Origin: Marinihelvus sp942491555
GTDB lineage: Bacteria > Pseudomonadota > Gammaproteobacteria > Xanthomonadales > SZUA-36
Assembly (NCBI GenBank): GCA_942491555.1
Contig: CALOBN010000003.1
Span: 124,001 to 188,000 of the forward strand
Direction: 5' to 3'
Length of the DNA stretch: 64,000 bases
Under the pieces are notes generated by a model. It was not told the origin of the DNA and did no database searches. It saw only the letters and a program-made list of their open reading frames with translations. Below, piece after piece: positions 26,353 to 35,612 of this stretch. Made by a program: the position numbers and the translations under genes. The stretch's first letter is position 1; each line of letters opens with the position of its first letter.

Positions 26353-29112
26353 TCAGGCAGCTGCAGAATGATCCGGTGCATCGTCGGCCAACTGGCGTAA
26401 TACGTAGTGCAGGATACCGCCGTGGCGGTAGTATTCCACTTCCTTGGGCGTATCCAGACGTACAAGCGCCTTGAAAGAAATCGTTGAACCGTCTTCGCGG
26501 GTTGCGGTTACGTCCACCGTCTTCGCTGTGCCGTCACCTAAACCGATGATATCGAAGGTCTCGGAACCGTCCAGACCAAGACTTGCAATGCCCTGACCGG
26601 GTTCAAAGTTCAAAGGCAATACACCCATGCCAATCAGGTTTGACCGGTGAATTCGCTCAAAGCTTTCGGTGATTACCGCCTTGACCCCGAGCAATTGGGT
26701 GCCTTTGGCTGCCCAGTCACGCGAGGAGCCGGTGCCATATTCCTTGCCGGCCAGCACCACGAGCGGCGTGCCTTCTGCCTGGTAGCGCATGGCGGCATCA
26801 TAAATACTCATCTGCTCGCCACTGGGCTGGAAGCATGTCCAGCCACCTTCCGTGCCCGGCGCCAGCTCATTGCGTAGACGAACATTGGCAAAGGTGCCGC
26901 GCATCATGACTTCATGATTGCCGCGCCGCGATCCATAGGAGTTGAAATCTACCCTGGCGATACCCTTTGACTTGAGGTATTCACCGGCGGGTGAATCTTC
27001 CCCGATCGCGCCGGCCGGAGAAATGTGGTCGGTGGTAATCGAATCACCCAGTTTGGCCAGGCAACGGGCCCCGGTGATGTCGCTTACCGGCGGCGTTTGC
27101 ATGGTCATGCCCTCAAAGTAGGGCGGATTCTGAATGTAGGTGGAATCATCCTGCCAGGCGAACATCTGTCCCTGCGGCGCATCAATGGTCTTCCAGCGCT
27201 CGTCACCTTCAAACACGCTGGCGTATCCGCGGCGGAACATATCCGCGCTGACGGTTGCTGCCACGAGATCATGAATTTCCCGGGTCGTAGGCCACACATC
27301 TTTCAGGAAGACATCATTGCCCTGCGCATCCTGCCCCAGCGGCTCGTTGATCATGTCGACATCGAGGTTACCCGCCAGTGCATAGGCCACCACCAGGGGC
27401 GGTGATGCCAGGTAGTTCATCTTCACATCCGCGTGCACGCGGCCTTCGAAGTTGCGGTTGCCTGAAAGGACCGAGCCGACCACCAGATCGTGTTCCCGAA
27501 CTGCCTTGCCGATGGTCTCCGGCAAAGGACCCGAGTTACCGATGCAGGTTGTGCAGCCATAACCGACGACGTTGAAGCCCAGCGTTTCCAGGTCATCCAG
27601 CAAGCCCGCTTTTTCCAGGTAGTCCGTGACCACGCGCGATCCCGGAGCCAGGGATGTCTTGACCCATGGCTTGACCTTCATGCCCAGGGCCGCTGCATTA
27701 CGCGCCAGCAGTCCGGCACCCAGCATGACCGCCGGGTTCGAGGTGTTCGTGCACGAGGTAATGGCCGCAATCACCACGGCACCGTCGGTAAGGGAGATGT
27801 TCTCGCCGTTATGCTCACAGTTCGCAACCGGGGGCGGTGGCACGACCGGGTCTTTGATGGCCGTATCGCCGCCTTCAGATTCAAAACGCGCAATCGCTGC
27901 ATTGCGGCGTTCCGAAGACAGGTCATGAACATGCTTGCGATAGTTGGCCTGCATGTCGCTGAGCAGTACGCGATCCTGTGGGCGCTTGGGTCCGGCCAGG
28001 CTGGGCAGTACCTGGTCCATATCCAGGGACAGCACCGCGCTATAGCTGGCCTCAGCCTCGCCGTCCTCACGCCACAGGGTCTGGGCACGGGCGTAAGCCT
28101 CAACGAGCTCGGCCTGTTCGTCGGAACGGCCGGACAATTTCAGGTAGCGAATGCTTTCCTCGTCTATCGGAAAGATGCCGCAGGTGGCGCCGTATTCCGG
28201 CGCCATATTGGCGATCGTGGCCCGATCTGCCAACGGCAGGTGCTTGAGACCATCGCCGAAGAATTCCACGAACTTGCCAACCACGCCATGCTCGCGAAGC
28301 ATCTCCGTGACGGTAAGCACCAGGTCGGTGGCTGTCGCGCCTTCGGGCAACCGCCCGGTAAGACGGAAACCTACAACCTGTGGAATCAACATGGTGATGG
28401 CCTGCCCCAGCATGGCCGCTTCGGCCTCAATTCCGCCGACACCCCAACCAAGCACGCCGATGCCATTGATCATGGTCGTGTGGGAGTCTGTCCCCACGAC
28501 GGTGTCAGGGTATGCCACCAGTTCACCGTCTTTCTCCACACCAAATACCACGCGCGCAAGGTGCTCCAGGTTTACCTGGTGAACGATGCCGGTGTTGGGT
28601 GGAACCACCTTGAAATTGCTGAAGGCACCCTGGCCCCAGCGCAGAAAGCTGTAACGTTCATGATTGCGCTGGTACTCAATTTTACTGTTCAGATCGAGGG
28701 CCGTATCCGTTCCGAAGCGGTCTACCTGGACCGAGTGGTCAATGACCAGCTCAGCCGGTGATAGCGGGTTAATCAAGCCCGGGTCGCCGCCCAGGTTGCG
28801 CATCGCATCGCGCATCGCCGCGAGATCGACAATCGCCGGAACGCCGGTGAAATCCTGCAGCACCACCCGGGAAGGGGTGAATGCGATTTCAGTTGACGGT
28901 TCTGCGTTGGCGTCCCAGTTGGCCAGGGCCTCAATATCGCTGCGCGTCACATCAACGCCATTTTCATGGCGAAGCAGGTTTTCCAGCAGGATCTTCAGGG
29001 AAAACGGCAGGCTGGAAATATCGTGCTGCGCTGAAAGTTCAGGAAGGCTGTAATAGCCATAGTCACGCCCGTTAACGTTCAGCGTGCGGTGGCAGGAAAA
29101 AGAATCGGCCAT
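26353..29112 (-). CDS. acnA: aconitate hydratase A
   Basis: Interconverts citrate and isocitrate in the TCA cycle. The 919-residue protein has the 4Fe-4S cysteines in ITSCTNTS and GCTTCIGNSGPLP, the VGTDSHTTM motif, and the C-terminal swivel domain with KEYGTGSSRDWAAKG. It is slightly longer than E. coli AcnA (891). The start follows GGAG at six bases. An inverted repeat lies about 90-110 bases upstream of the start. Confidence 0.96.
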   Translation of the reverse strand: MADSFSCHRTLNVNGRDYGYYSLPELSAQHDISSLPFSLKILLENLLRHENGVDVTRSDIEALANWDANAEPSTEIAFTPSRVVLQDFTGVPAIVDLAAMRDAMRNLGGDPGLINPLSPAELVIDHSVQVDRFGTDTALDLNSKIEYQRNHERYSFLRWGQGAFSNFKVVPPNTGIVHQVNLEHLARVVFGVEKDGELVAYPDTVVGTDSHTTMINGIGVLGWGVGGIEAEAAMLGQAITMLIPQVVGFRLTGRLPEGATATDLVLTVTEMLREHGVVGKFVEFFGDGLKHLPLADRATIANMAPEYGATCGIFPIDEESIRYLKLSGRSDEQAELVEAYARAQTLWREDGEAEASYSAVLSLDMDQVLPSLAGPKRPQDRVLLSDMQANYRKHVHDLSSERRNAAIARFESEGGDTAIKDPVVPPPPVANCEHNGENISLTDGAVVIAAITSCTNTSNPAVMLGAGLLARNAAALGMKVKPWVKTSLAPGSRVVTDYLEKAGLLDDLETLGFNVVGYGCTTCIGNSGPLPETIGKAVREHDLVVGSVLSGNRNFEGRVHADVKMNYLASPPLVVAYALAGNLDVDMINEPLGQDAQGNDVFLKDVWPTTREIHDLVAATVSADMFRRGYASVFEGDERWKTIDAPQGQMFAWQDDSTYIQNPPYFEGMTMQTPPVSDITGARCLAKLGDSITTDHISPAGAIGEDSPAGEYLKSKGIARVDFNSYGSRRGNHEVMMRGTFANVRLRNELAPGTEGGWTCFQPSGEQMSIYDAAMRYQAEGTPLVVLAGKEYGTGSSRDWAAKGTQLLGVKAVITESFERIHRSNLIGMGVLPLNFEPGQGIASLGLDGSETFDIIGLGDGTAKTVDVTATREDGSTISFKALVRLDTPKEVEYYRHGGILHYVLRQLADDAPDHSAAA

Positions 29113-29197
29113 GTGGTGCTCCAGAGCTTTAAGGGTTTAGCTGTGCGACCACATCCATGGCCGCAGAATGAGTCGGCGGCTAAGCTTTCACAGGATA

Positions 29198-29223
29198 AGT
29201 GTGCATCAAGGCGCGTGCACACT
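29198..29223. promoter_or_regulatory. inverted repeat upstream of acnA (candidate operator)
   Basis: AGTGTGCA (29198-29205) and TGCACACT (29216-29223) form perfect 8-bp arms separated by 10 bases. It lies in the 200-base gap between acnA and hflD. The arm and spacer geometry suits a dimeric DNA-binding protein, or an RNA hairpin in the acnA leader. No regulator is identified. Confidence 0.45.
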
Positions 29224-29315
29224 GTAAAAAGCGCCGCAGTCAGCCTGTTATTATCGCCGATCTGCGGGCCTGATGACAGGGCAAATACCCCGGAGACAGA
29301 TCCGGATGCGTGAAC

Positions 29316-29939
29316 TCAGCCCTGCAAGGCAGCCTCGGCCTGCCGCAACAGGCGCTTGCGTCCGAAGAGCAGGTTGAACCGGCCGCCCCCCAGCTGCTCC
29401 CACAGGACCGCCGAACGCAGACCACTGAACAGCAGGCTGCGAATCCAGTTTACGTTGCGCGGGTTTTGCAAATACTGGGGATTGCCGTTAACCACCACAC
29501 GCGGCGTCAGGGTAGATACCGTTTTGGTATACAACGCGGCCACCTGTTCGGCTTGTGCGTCCTCGCGTTCATGCGGTTCCAGTAATGCGGTTTCAGAACT
29601 GATGCGATCCAGGCCTTCACCAACGGTTTCCATCATGGCCGGGTGGCGCAGGAATTTTTTCTCAAGCTGCAACAGCGTCACCGCACACTGCAAGGGCTGC
29701 TGGTGTTCCGCCTCACCGGACAAAACGCCAATCAGCGTTTCCAGTCCCAGACGCAGGCGCTTGCGATCACCGTAAATTTCTTCGGGTGTTTCAGCCTCGA
29801 GGCGGAACAGACTTTCCAGGCTGGCGGTGGCTGCAAAACCTGACCAGGTGCCATGGCTGGCGGCCTGGCGCACCAGTTCGGCGGCCTGAAAAACACCAGC
29901 GAGGGCCAAAATCTGCGGATTCACGGTTTCTGCGTTCAT
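29316..29939 (-). CDS. hflD: HflD, lysogenization regulator homolog
   Basis: A 207-residue HflD (YcfC) protein. In E. coli it binds phage lambda CII at the membrane; its native cellular role is unclear. The pattern ALAGVFQAAELVRQ at the N-terminus and NPRNVNWIRSLLFSGLRSAVLWEQLGG near the C-terminus (read as separate blocks) is diagnostic. Its ATG overlaps the mnmA stop (ATGA), the conserved gammaproteobacterial mnmA-hflD pair. In enterics purB follows; here acnA does. Confidence 0.93.
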   Translation of the reverse strand: MNAETVNPQILALAGVFQAAELVRQAASHGTWSGFAATASLESLFRLEAETPEEIYGDRKRLRLGLETLIGVLSGEAEHQQPLQCAVTLLQLEKKFLRHPAMMETVGEGLDRISSETALLEPHEREDAQAEQVAALYTKTVSTLTPRVVVNGNPQYLQNPRNVNWIRSLLFSGLRSAVLWEQLGGGRFNLLFGRKRLLRQAEAALQG

Positions 29940-31057
29940 GGTTTCAGCTCCGACGCCACCGGCGGTGCGTCCATGGATTCAATAATGCCACCACCCAGAC
30001 ATTCCTCGCCATCGTAAAACACCAGGGACTGACCGGGCGTCGCGGCCCGCTGAGGCGTGCCGAACACCGCGACCAGATGGTCATCGTCAATGGCCTCGAT
30101 GACACAATCCTGATCGTGCTGACGGTAACGAAGCTTGGCGGTCAGCGCAGTACCGGCCACCGGCGCCTGCCCACTGACCCAGGTCAGTTGTTCGGCGGAG
30201 ACACGGGTCGACATCAGCCAGGGGTGCTCATGGCCCTGGCCGGCATACAGGATGTTGCTGTCCAGATCCTTGTGTAAAACGAACCAGGGTGCGTCCGCGA
30301 AGCCCTTGACGCCGCCGATACCCAGCCCCTGGCGTTGCCCCAGGGTATGAAACATCAATCCCTGGTGGGTACCGATACATTTGCCTTCCGGGGTGTGGAT
30401 CTCACCCGGAGCCGCCTCGATGTAGCGCGCCAGAAAACCATTAAAATCACGCTCCCCGATAAAGCAGATACCCGTGCTGTCTTTCTTGTTGTGCACGGCA
30501 AGTCCGGCTTGCTCAGCACGCGCGCGCACCGCAGGTTTTTCGAGTTCACCCACCGGAAAGCGGGTACGTGCCAGTTGCTCGTGTCCAACCGCGTACAAAA
30601 AGTAGCTCTGATCCTTGTTGTGATCGACCCCGCGAAGCAGGCGTGCCCGACCTTCGCGCATTGCAGTGCGGCAATAGTGACCGGTGGCAATGGTTGTGGC
30701 GCCAAGATCTTCAGCATGTTCGAGGAAGGTTTTGAACTTGATCTCCCGGTTACACAGGATATCCGGATTGGGCGTGCGCCCCGCGCGGTACTCCGACAGG
30801 AACTCCTCGAACACGTTGTCCCAGTACTCATCAGCGAAATTACGGGTATGCAGCGCAATACCGATATGCTCTGCCACGGCGCGTGCGTCATTGGCGTCCT
30901 CTTCGGCAGGGCAGGTGCCGAGGCGGTCATCCTCTTCCCAGTTCTTCATGAACATGCCTTCGATCGGTACGCCGGCATCCTGCAGGATCAGGGCGGAGAC
31001 CGATGAATCCACACCGCCGGACATGGCAACCATGGTCAGGGATTCATTGTGCGACAT
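29936..31057 (-). CDS. mnmA: tRNA-specific 2-thiouridylase MnmA
   Basis: Thiolates U34 of tRNA-Lys, -Glu and -Gln. It has the PP-loop SGGVDSS, the first catalytic cysteine in PDILCNREIKF and the second in STGICFIGERDF. The ATG at 31057 (MSHNESLTMVAMSGG) was chosen; a TTG four codons upstream is in frame. Neither has a strong ribosome-binding site. It is coupled to hflD by ATGA. Confidence 0.95.
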   Translation of the reverse strand: MSHNESLTMVAMSGGVDSSVSALILQDAGVPIEGMFMKNWEEDDRLGTCPAEEDANDARAVAEHIGIALHTRNFADEYWDNVFEEFLSEYRAGRTPNPDILCNREIKFKTFLEHAEDLGATTIATGHYCRTAMREGRARLLRGVDHNKDQSYFLYAVGHEQLARTRFPVGELEKPAVRARAEQAGLAVHNKKDSTGICFIGERDFNGFLARYIEAAPGEIHTPEGKCIGTHQGLMFHTLGQRQGLGIGGVKGFADAPWFVLHKDLDSNILYAGQGHEHPWLMSTRVSAEQLTWVSGQAPVAGTALTAKLRYRQHDQDCVIEAIDDDHLVAVFGTPQRAATPGQSLVFYDGEECLGGGIIESMDAPPVASELKP

Positions 31058-31172
31058 GGGCTTATTCAACGTTCAGCGGCGGCTGTCCAAAAAGTGGGGT
31101 TCAGGGCAGGCAATTACAAATCAATCCGCAGTGATGGCACAGTCAGGCCCGGGTTTTGTTCAATTCCATCAT

Positions 31173-34100
31173 TTAATCCTGAAACCTGCGTCCCAGCCAT
31201 AGCAGATATAAAACAGGTATCACCAGCAGGGTTAGCGCAGTGGTGGTCAGCATCCCGCCCAGCATGGGCAGTGCGATGCGTCGCATGATGTCAGCACCCG
31301 GGCCGTCGGTAAGGAAGATGGGCGCAAGCGCCGCCAGAATCGTTATCACGGTCATTAGCTTGGGTCTGAGTCTCAGCACCGCGCCGCGCACAATGGCCTC
31401 ACGAAGCTCGGAACGATGGCGAATGTGTGCCTCACGGACCTCCGCATCGATGTACAGCAACATGATGACCGCCGTCTCCGCGGCGATCCCACCCAGCGCA
31501 ATGAGCCCTACGGCAACCGCAACGGACAGATTGTAGCCAGCCAGCCAGACGGCCCAGAGTCCACCCAGCAGACCGAAAGGTAGTGACAGGAGGATCATCA
31601 GGGTGCGGTCCAGGCGCCGGAAATAGAGCATTAACAGGATAAAAATGATCAGGAACGTCGCCGGAATGGCAAAACCAAGCCGTTCTGCTGCCGCCTGCAT
31701 TTGCTGATACTGGCCGGCAAATGTCACCGCGTAGCCGGGCGGCAAGGACACCGATTGCGCTATCGCCTGGCGGGCATCGGTCACATAGCTGCCAATATCG
31801 CGACCCGCGATATCAACCAGCACCCAGCCGGTCAACCGGGCATTTTCAGAGCGAATCATGGGTGGGCCCTCGGTATAAACCGTGGTTGCCAGTTCGCCCA
31901 GCGGAATATGTGCGCCTTCCGGTGTGGGGATAAGAATGTCACGCAAATCATCCGGGGTTTCGCGAAACCGCCGGTCGTAGCGAAGAATAATGTCATAGCG
32001 CTCGCGGCCTTCCACAGACTGGGACAGCACCATGCCGCCCAGCGCCGTCTGGATTACCGACTGAAACACGCCCATATCGATATTCCGGCGCGCCAGTTGC
32101 TCACGGTCCGGGATGATCTCCAGGTACTTGCCGCCCAGCACCCGGTCGGCAAATGCTGAACGGGTGCCTGGCACAGCCGCCAGGCGCGTCTCAATATCCC
32201 GCGCTATGCGCTCGATTTCCTGCAATTCATCGCCGGTAATCTTGATGCCGACCGGCGTTCGGACTCCGGTAGACACCATGTCCATACGAATCTTGATCGG
32301 ATAGCCCCAGGAGTTGACCAGCCCGGGCATCTGCAGACGTTGATCGAGCTCGGCGATCAGCTCATCCACACTCAGGCCGGCGCGCCATGTCTCGCGAGGT
32401 TTCAAGTGAACCCAGGTCTCGATCATGGTCAGGGGTGCCGGATCGGTAGCCGTATCGGCCCGGCCGGCTTTACCAAACACCCGCTCCACCTCCGGAACGG
32501 TCATGAGCAAACGGTTGGTCTGCCCGAGTATTTCGCGCATTTTTGTCGAAGAGACCCCCGGCAGGGTGGTCGGCATATACAGCAATTCACCCTCATACAA
32601 CGCCGGCATAAATTCTGTCCCCAGCCTTTGCAGTGGAATCAGCATGCTCAGACTCAGAATCACGGTCACGATAAGGGTTGCCAGCGGTTGCCGAAGAACG
32701 CCTTTGAGCACAGGCCGGTACAGACGAATAAAAAACTGGTTAAGCGGATTGGCGGACTCCGGCCGGAACTTGCCGCGCATCAGGTAGAACATCAGTACCG
32801 GAACCAGCGTCACCGACCCGATGGCGGCAAAAGCCATGGCATAGGTCTTGGTAAAGGCCAGGGGGCTGAACAGCCGGTAGCTCTCACCGGTCAGCGCAAA
32901 CACCGGTAAAAATGAAACCGTGATGATCAGGAGAGAGAAAAAGATGCCCGGACCCACCTCCTGGGCGGCCTTGAGCAAAGCCGTACTGCGCGCCGCCTCG
33001 CCGGGCTTATCCCCCAGCTCACTCAGGCGCCGCGTGGCGTTTTCCACCAGCACGATCGAGGCATCGACCATGGCGCCGACAGCGATGGCGATGCCACCGA
33101 GGCTCATGATATTGGCCGTAACACCCTGCCAGGACATGACCACGAAGGCGCCCAGTATGCCCAGGGGCAGGGTGATGACCGCGACCAGCGCTGAGCGTGC
33201 ATGCAGCAGAAAGATCAGGATCACCAGGGCCACCGCCAGAGCTTCTTCGAAAAGCTTGCGTTCGAGGTAATTCACTGCACCCTCAATCAGCGGTGCGCGA
33301 TCATAGACCGTGACGATTTCTACCCCGTCGGGCAGACCCTGCTGCAATACCGTGAGACGCGCCTTGACCCGGTCGATAACCTGCAGGGCATTTTCTCCGT
33401 CACGCATGATGACGATACCGGCGACGGTTTCGCCCTCACCATTGAGCTCAACAATGCCACGCCGCAAAGCAGGGCCTTCCACTATTCGTGCCACGGCTGA
33501 CAGCAGAACGGGGGTGCCATCGCTGGCATACAGGACCACCTGTTCCAGGTCCTGCCGCTCATCCACGTAACCGGAAGAGCGAATGACGTATTCACTTTCG
33601 CCTTGCTCCAGAACCCGTCCGCCGACTTCACTGGATGCGGCCTGGACCGCCTCGGTGACGCGTCGCAGGGGGATGTCGTAGGCACGCAAAAGGTTGGGGT
33701 CAATCAACACCTGGTACTCACGCACAAAACCGCCGACTGAAGCGACTTCGGCCACGCCTTCCACGCCCGCCAGTTCGAGACTCAGAAACCAGTCCTGCAG
33801 GGACCTCAGCTGGGCCAGGTCGGTGTTGCCGGTCCGGTCCACCAGCGCATATTGATAGACCCAGCCAACGCCGGTGGCATCCGGTCCAAGCCTGGGGACT
33901 GCCGCCGCCGGTAACTCTGAACCCATGCGTGAAAGCGCTTCCAGCACCCGTGACCGTGCCCAGTATTGATCAACATCATCCTCGAAGATCACGTATACAA
34001 AGCTGGTGCCAAACAGGGAAGAGCCACGCACATCCTTGGTTTTGGGCAGTCCCAGCAACTGGGTGGACAGGGGGTAGGTCACCAGGTCCTCAACAATGCG

Positions 34101-34331
34101 CGGGCTTTGACCGGGAAAGTCGGTGCGGATGATCACTTGCGTGTCAGTCAGATCCGGAACTGCGTCCAGGGGCATCGTTTGTACCGCGCGCCAGCCTGCC
34201 ACGGTCAGTGCCGCGGCCAGGGCCAGCACGATCAGGCGGTTAGCCAGTGACCAGGCGATGAGCCGGGCAGTCAGCGAATCAGCCGGATTGGGTCCAAGCT
34301 GGTCGTCAGGAAGATGTTTGTCCATGTCCAT
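31173..34331 (-). CDS. cusA: CusA/CzcA-family heavy-metal RND efflux pump
   Basis: A 1052-residue inner-membrane proton antiporter. The N-terminal transmembrane helix is followed by DAVPDLTDTQVIIRTDFPGQSP, and the helical repeats include the central proton-relay segment NIMSLGGIAIAVGAMVDA. Compared by recall with E. coli CusA, two of the three substrate methionines are kept (APLTMIETW and IRMDMVSTG); the third appears to be isoleucine (ARRNIDMG). Together with the metal-binding motif in the adjacent adaptor, this favours Cu(I)/Ag(I) over Zn/Co/Cd. It starts three bases after the adaptor stop. Confidence 0.88.
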   Translation of the reverse strand: MDMDKHLPDDQLGPNPADSLTARLIAWSLANRLIVLALAAALTVAGWRAVQTMPLDAVPDLTDTQVIIRTDFPGQSPRIVEDLVTYPLSTQLLGLPKTKDVRGSSLFGTSFVYVIFEDDVDQYWARSRVLEALSRMGSELPAAAVPRLGPDATGVGWVYQYALVDRTGNTDLAQLRSLQDWFLSLELAGVEGVAEVASVGGFVREYQVLIDPNLLRAYDIPLRRVTEAVQAASSEVGGRVLEQGESEYVIRSSGYVDERQDLEQVVLYASDGTPVLLSAVARIVEGPALRRGIVELNGEGETVAGIVIMRDGENALQVIDRVKARLTVLQQGLPDGVEIVTVYDRAPLIEGAVNYLERKLFEEALAVALVILIFLLHARSALVAVITLPLGILGAFVVMSWQGVTANIMSLGGIAIAVGAMVDASIVLVENATRRLSELGDKPGEAARSTALLKAAQEVGPGIFFSLLIITVSFLPVFALTGESYRLFSPLAFTKTYAMAFAAIGSVTLVPVLMFYLMRGKFRPESANPLNQFFIRLYRPVLKGVLRQPLATLIVTVILSLSMLIPLQRLGTEFMPALYEGELLYMPTTLPGVSSTKMREILGQTNRLLMTVPEVERVFGKAGRADTATDPAPLTMIETWVHLKPRETWRAGLSVDELIAELDQRLQMPGLVNSWGYPIKIRMDMVSTGVRTPVGIKITGDELQEIERIARDIETRLAAVPGTRSAFADRVLGGKYLEIIPDREQLARRNIDMGVFQSVIQTALGGMVLSQSVEGRERYDIILRYDRRFRETPDDLRDILIPTPEGAHIPLGELATTVYTEGPPMIRSENARLTGWVLVDIAGRDIGSYVTDARQAIAQSVSLPPGYAVTFAGQYQQMQAAAERLGFAIPATFLIIFILLMLYFRRLDRTLMILLSLPFGLLGGLWAVWLAGYNLSVAVAVGLIALGGIAAETAVIMLLYIDAEVREAHIRHRSELREAIVRGAVLRLRPKLMTVITILAALAPIFLTDGPGADIMRRIALPMLGGMLTTTALTLLVIPVLYLLWLGRRFQD

Positions 34332-34334
34332 GGC

Positions 34335-35612
34335 CTAGTGCCGATGACCGGCGTGTTCATCCGGCGTCTGTTCGGCAGACTCTTGCGCCGCTGATGATTC
34401 TTGCTGCAGTCGTGACAGGCCCTCACGCAGATTGACCTCGCTGTCGAGCAGAAACTGGCCGCTGGCAACCACGCGTTCACCCGCGGCAAGTCCGGACAGC
34501 ACCTCGGTACGCTCCCCCGATACCAGCCCGGTTTCAAGCTGCCGGGGTGCAAAACGACCCTCGCCAAGATCAACAATCACATGTGCCCCGCGGCTATCGC
34601 GCAAAACCGCCTCGGTGGGAATGGACAAACGCGGTTCTCCAGGCAGCTCCAGGGTGATGTCTGCATAGGCTCCGGGGCGCAGCAGTCCGGCCGCATTGTC
34701 CACCTCAATGCGTACCCGTCCGGTGCGGGTGACTGAATCAATGGTGGGATAGATATAGTCGACACGGCCGCTGTCCGGGGCGCCCGGGGCGCTCGGAAAG
34801 GTGAGCCGCACCGGCAGCCCGTCACGCAGCAGCGGCAGGTCCTGTTCGGGTATACGGGCCATGACCCAGACACGGGCAAACGACTGTAAGCGTAAAACCG
34901 GGTCGCCGGGCTTAACGTAATCCCCCTCACTGACATCAAGTTCGACGATGGTTCCGGTAGCCTCGGCATACACCGGAACCGCTTCAATCAGCTCGCCCTG
35001 GCGTGATAATTGTTCAATAACCGCCGCTTGCATACCCAGCGAACGCAGCCGCTGACCAACGGCCGCAAGACGCCGTGGGTCTCCGGACTCGACGGCCTGC
35101 AGGTAGTCTTTCTGGGCGGAAATCAGGTCGGGACTATATATCCTGAACAGCAAGTCGCCCGACGCCACGGGATCTCCGATCGCGTTGACTGCCAGGGTCC
35201 TGATCCAGCCTTCAAGCCGGGAGACAGTCACGGCCTCCAGGCGCTCATCAGTTTCTACGGTGCCAAACGCCCGAACGGAGCGGCCAAAAGTGGTGACCGC
35301 TGCCTCCGCGGAGCGAATGCCCATGGTCTGAATCATGGCCGGGTCAACAGCAACGCTCCTGCCGTTGGCCGCAGATGATGCCGGCACCAGGTTCATTCCA
35401 CAGATTGGGCAGATGCCTTCGGCGTCAGTGGAGAGGTAGGCAGGATGCATGGGGCAGGTAAACAGTGCCTCGGTGACCTGGCCCGACAGGACCTCCGTCC
35501 ACGGCCCAGGTCCGGTTTCAGGATCAGCGGGTGCAGCGGCAGGTTCACAGCCGGAAAGAAGCAGTGAAAACACCAGCGCCAACAGGGCAAAGCGGGTCAT
35601 TGTAAGCTTCAT
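34335..35612 (-). CDS. cusB: CusB-type periplasmic adaptor lipoprotein with heavy-metal-binding motif
   Basis: A 425-residue membrane-fusion protein linking the RND pump to the outer-membrane channel. It has a signal peptide with lipobox LLSGC. Residues about 50-75 contain FTCPMHPAY and GICPICGMNLVP, the short heavy-metal-binding domain found in many Cu/Ag adaptors. Barrel-sandwich and beta-barrel segments follow. The C-terminal tail ends in HAGHRH. Its ATG overlaps the stop of the channel gene (ATGA). Confidence 0.9.
   Translation of the reverse strand: MKLTMTRFALLALVFSLLLSGCEPAAAPADPETGPGPWTEVLSGQVTEALFTCPMHPAYLSTDAEGICPICGMNLVPASSAANGRSVAVDPAMIQTMGIRSAEAAVTTFGRSVRAFGTVETDERLEAVTVSRLEGWIRTLAVNAIGDPVASGDLLFRIYSPDLISAQKDYLQAVESGDPRRLAAVGQRLRSLGMQAAVIEQLSRQGELIEAVPVYAEATGTIVELDVSEGDYVKPGDPVLRLQSFARVWVMARIPEQDLPLLRDGLPVRLTFPSAPGAPDSGRVDYIYPTIDSVTRTGRVRIEVDNAAGLLRPGAYADITLELPGEPRLSIPTEAVLRDSRGAHVIVDLGEGRFAPRQLETGLVSGERTEVLSGLAAGERVVASGQFLLDSEVNLREGLSRLQQESSAAQESAEQTPDEHAGHRH

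Noticed and set aside
27490..28761. A 423-codon open frame opposite acnA
   Set aside because: It is fully antisense to acnA, which has complete family motifs; the long frame is a by-product of GC-rich codon use.
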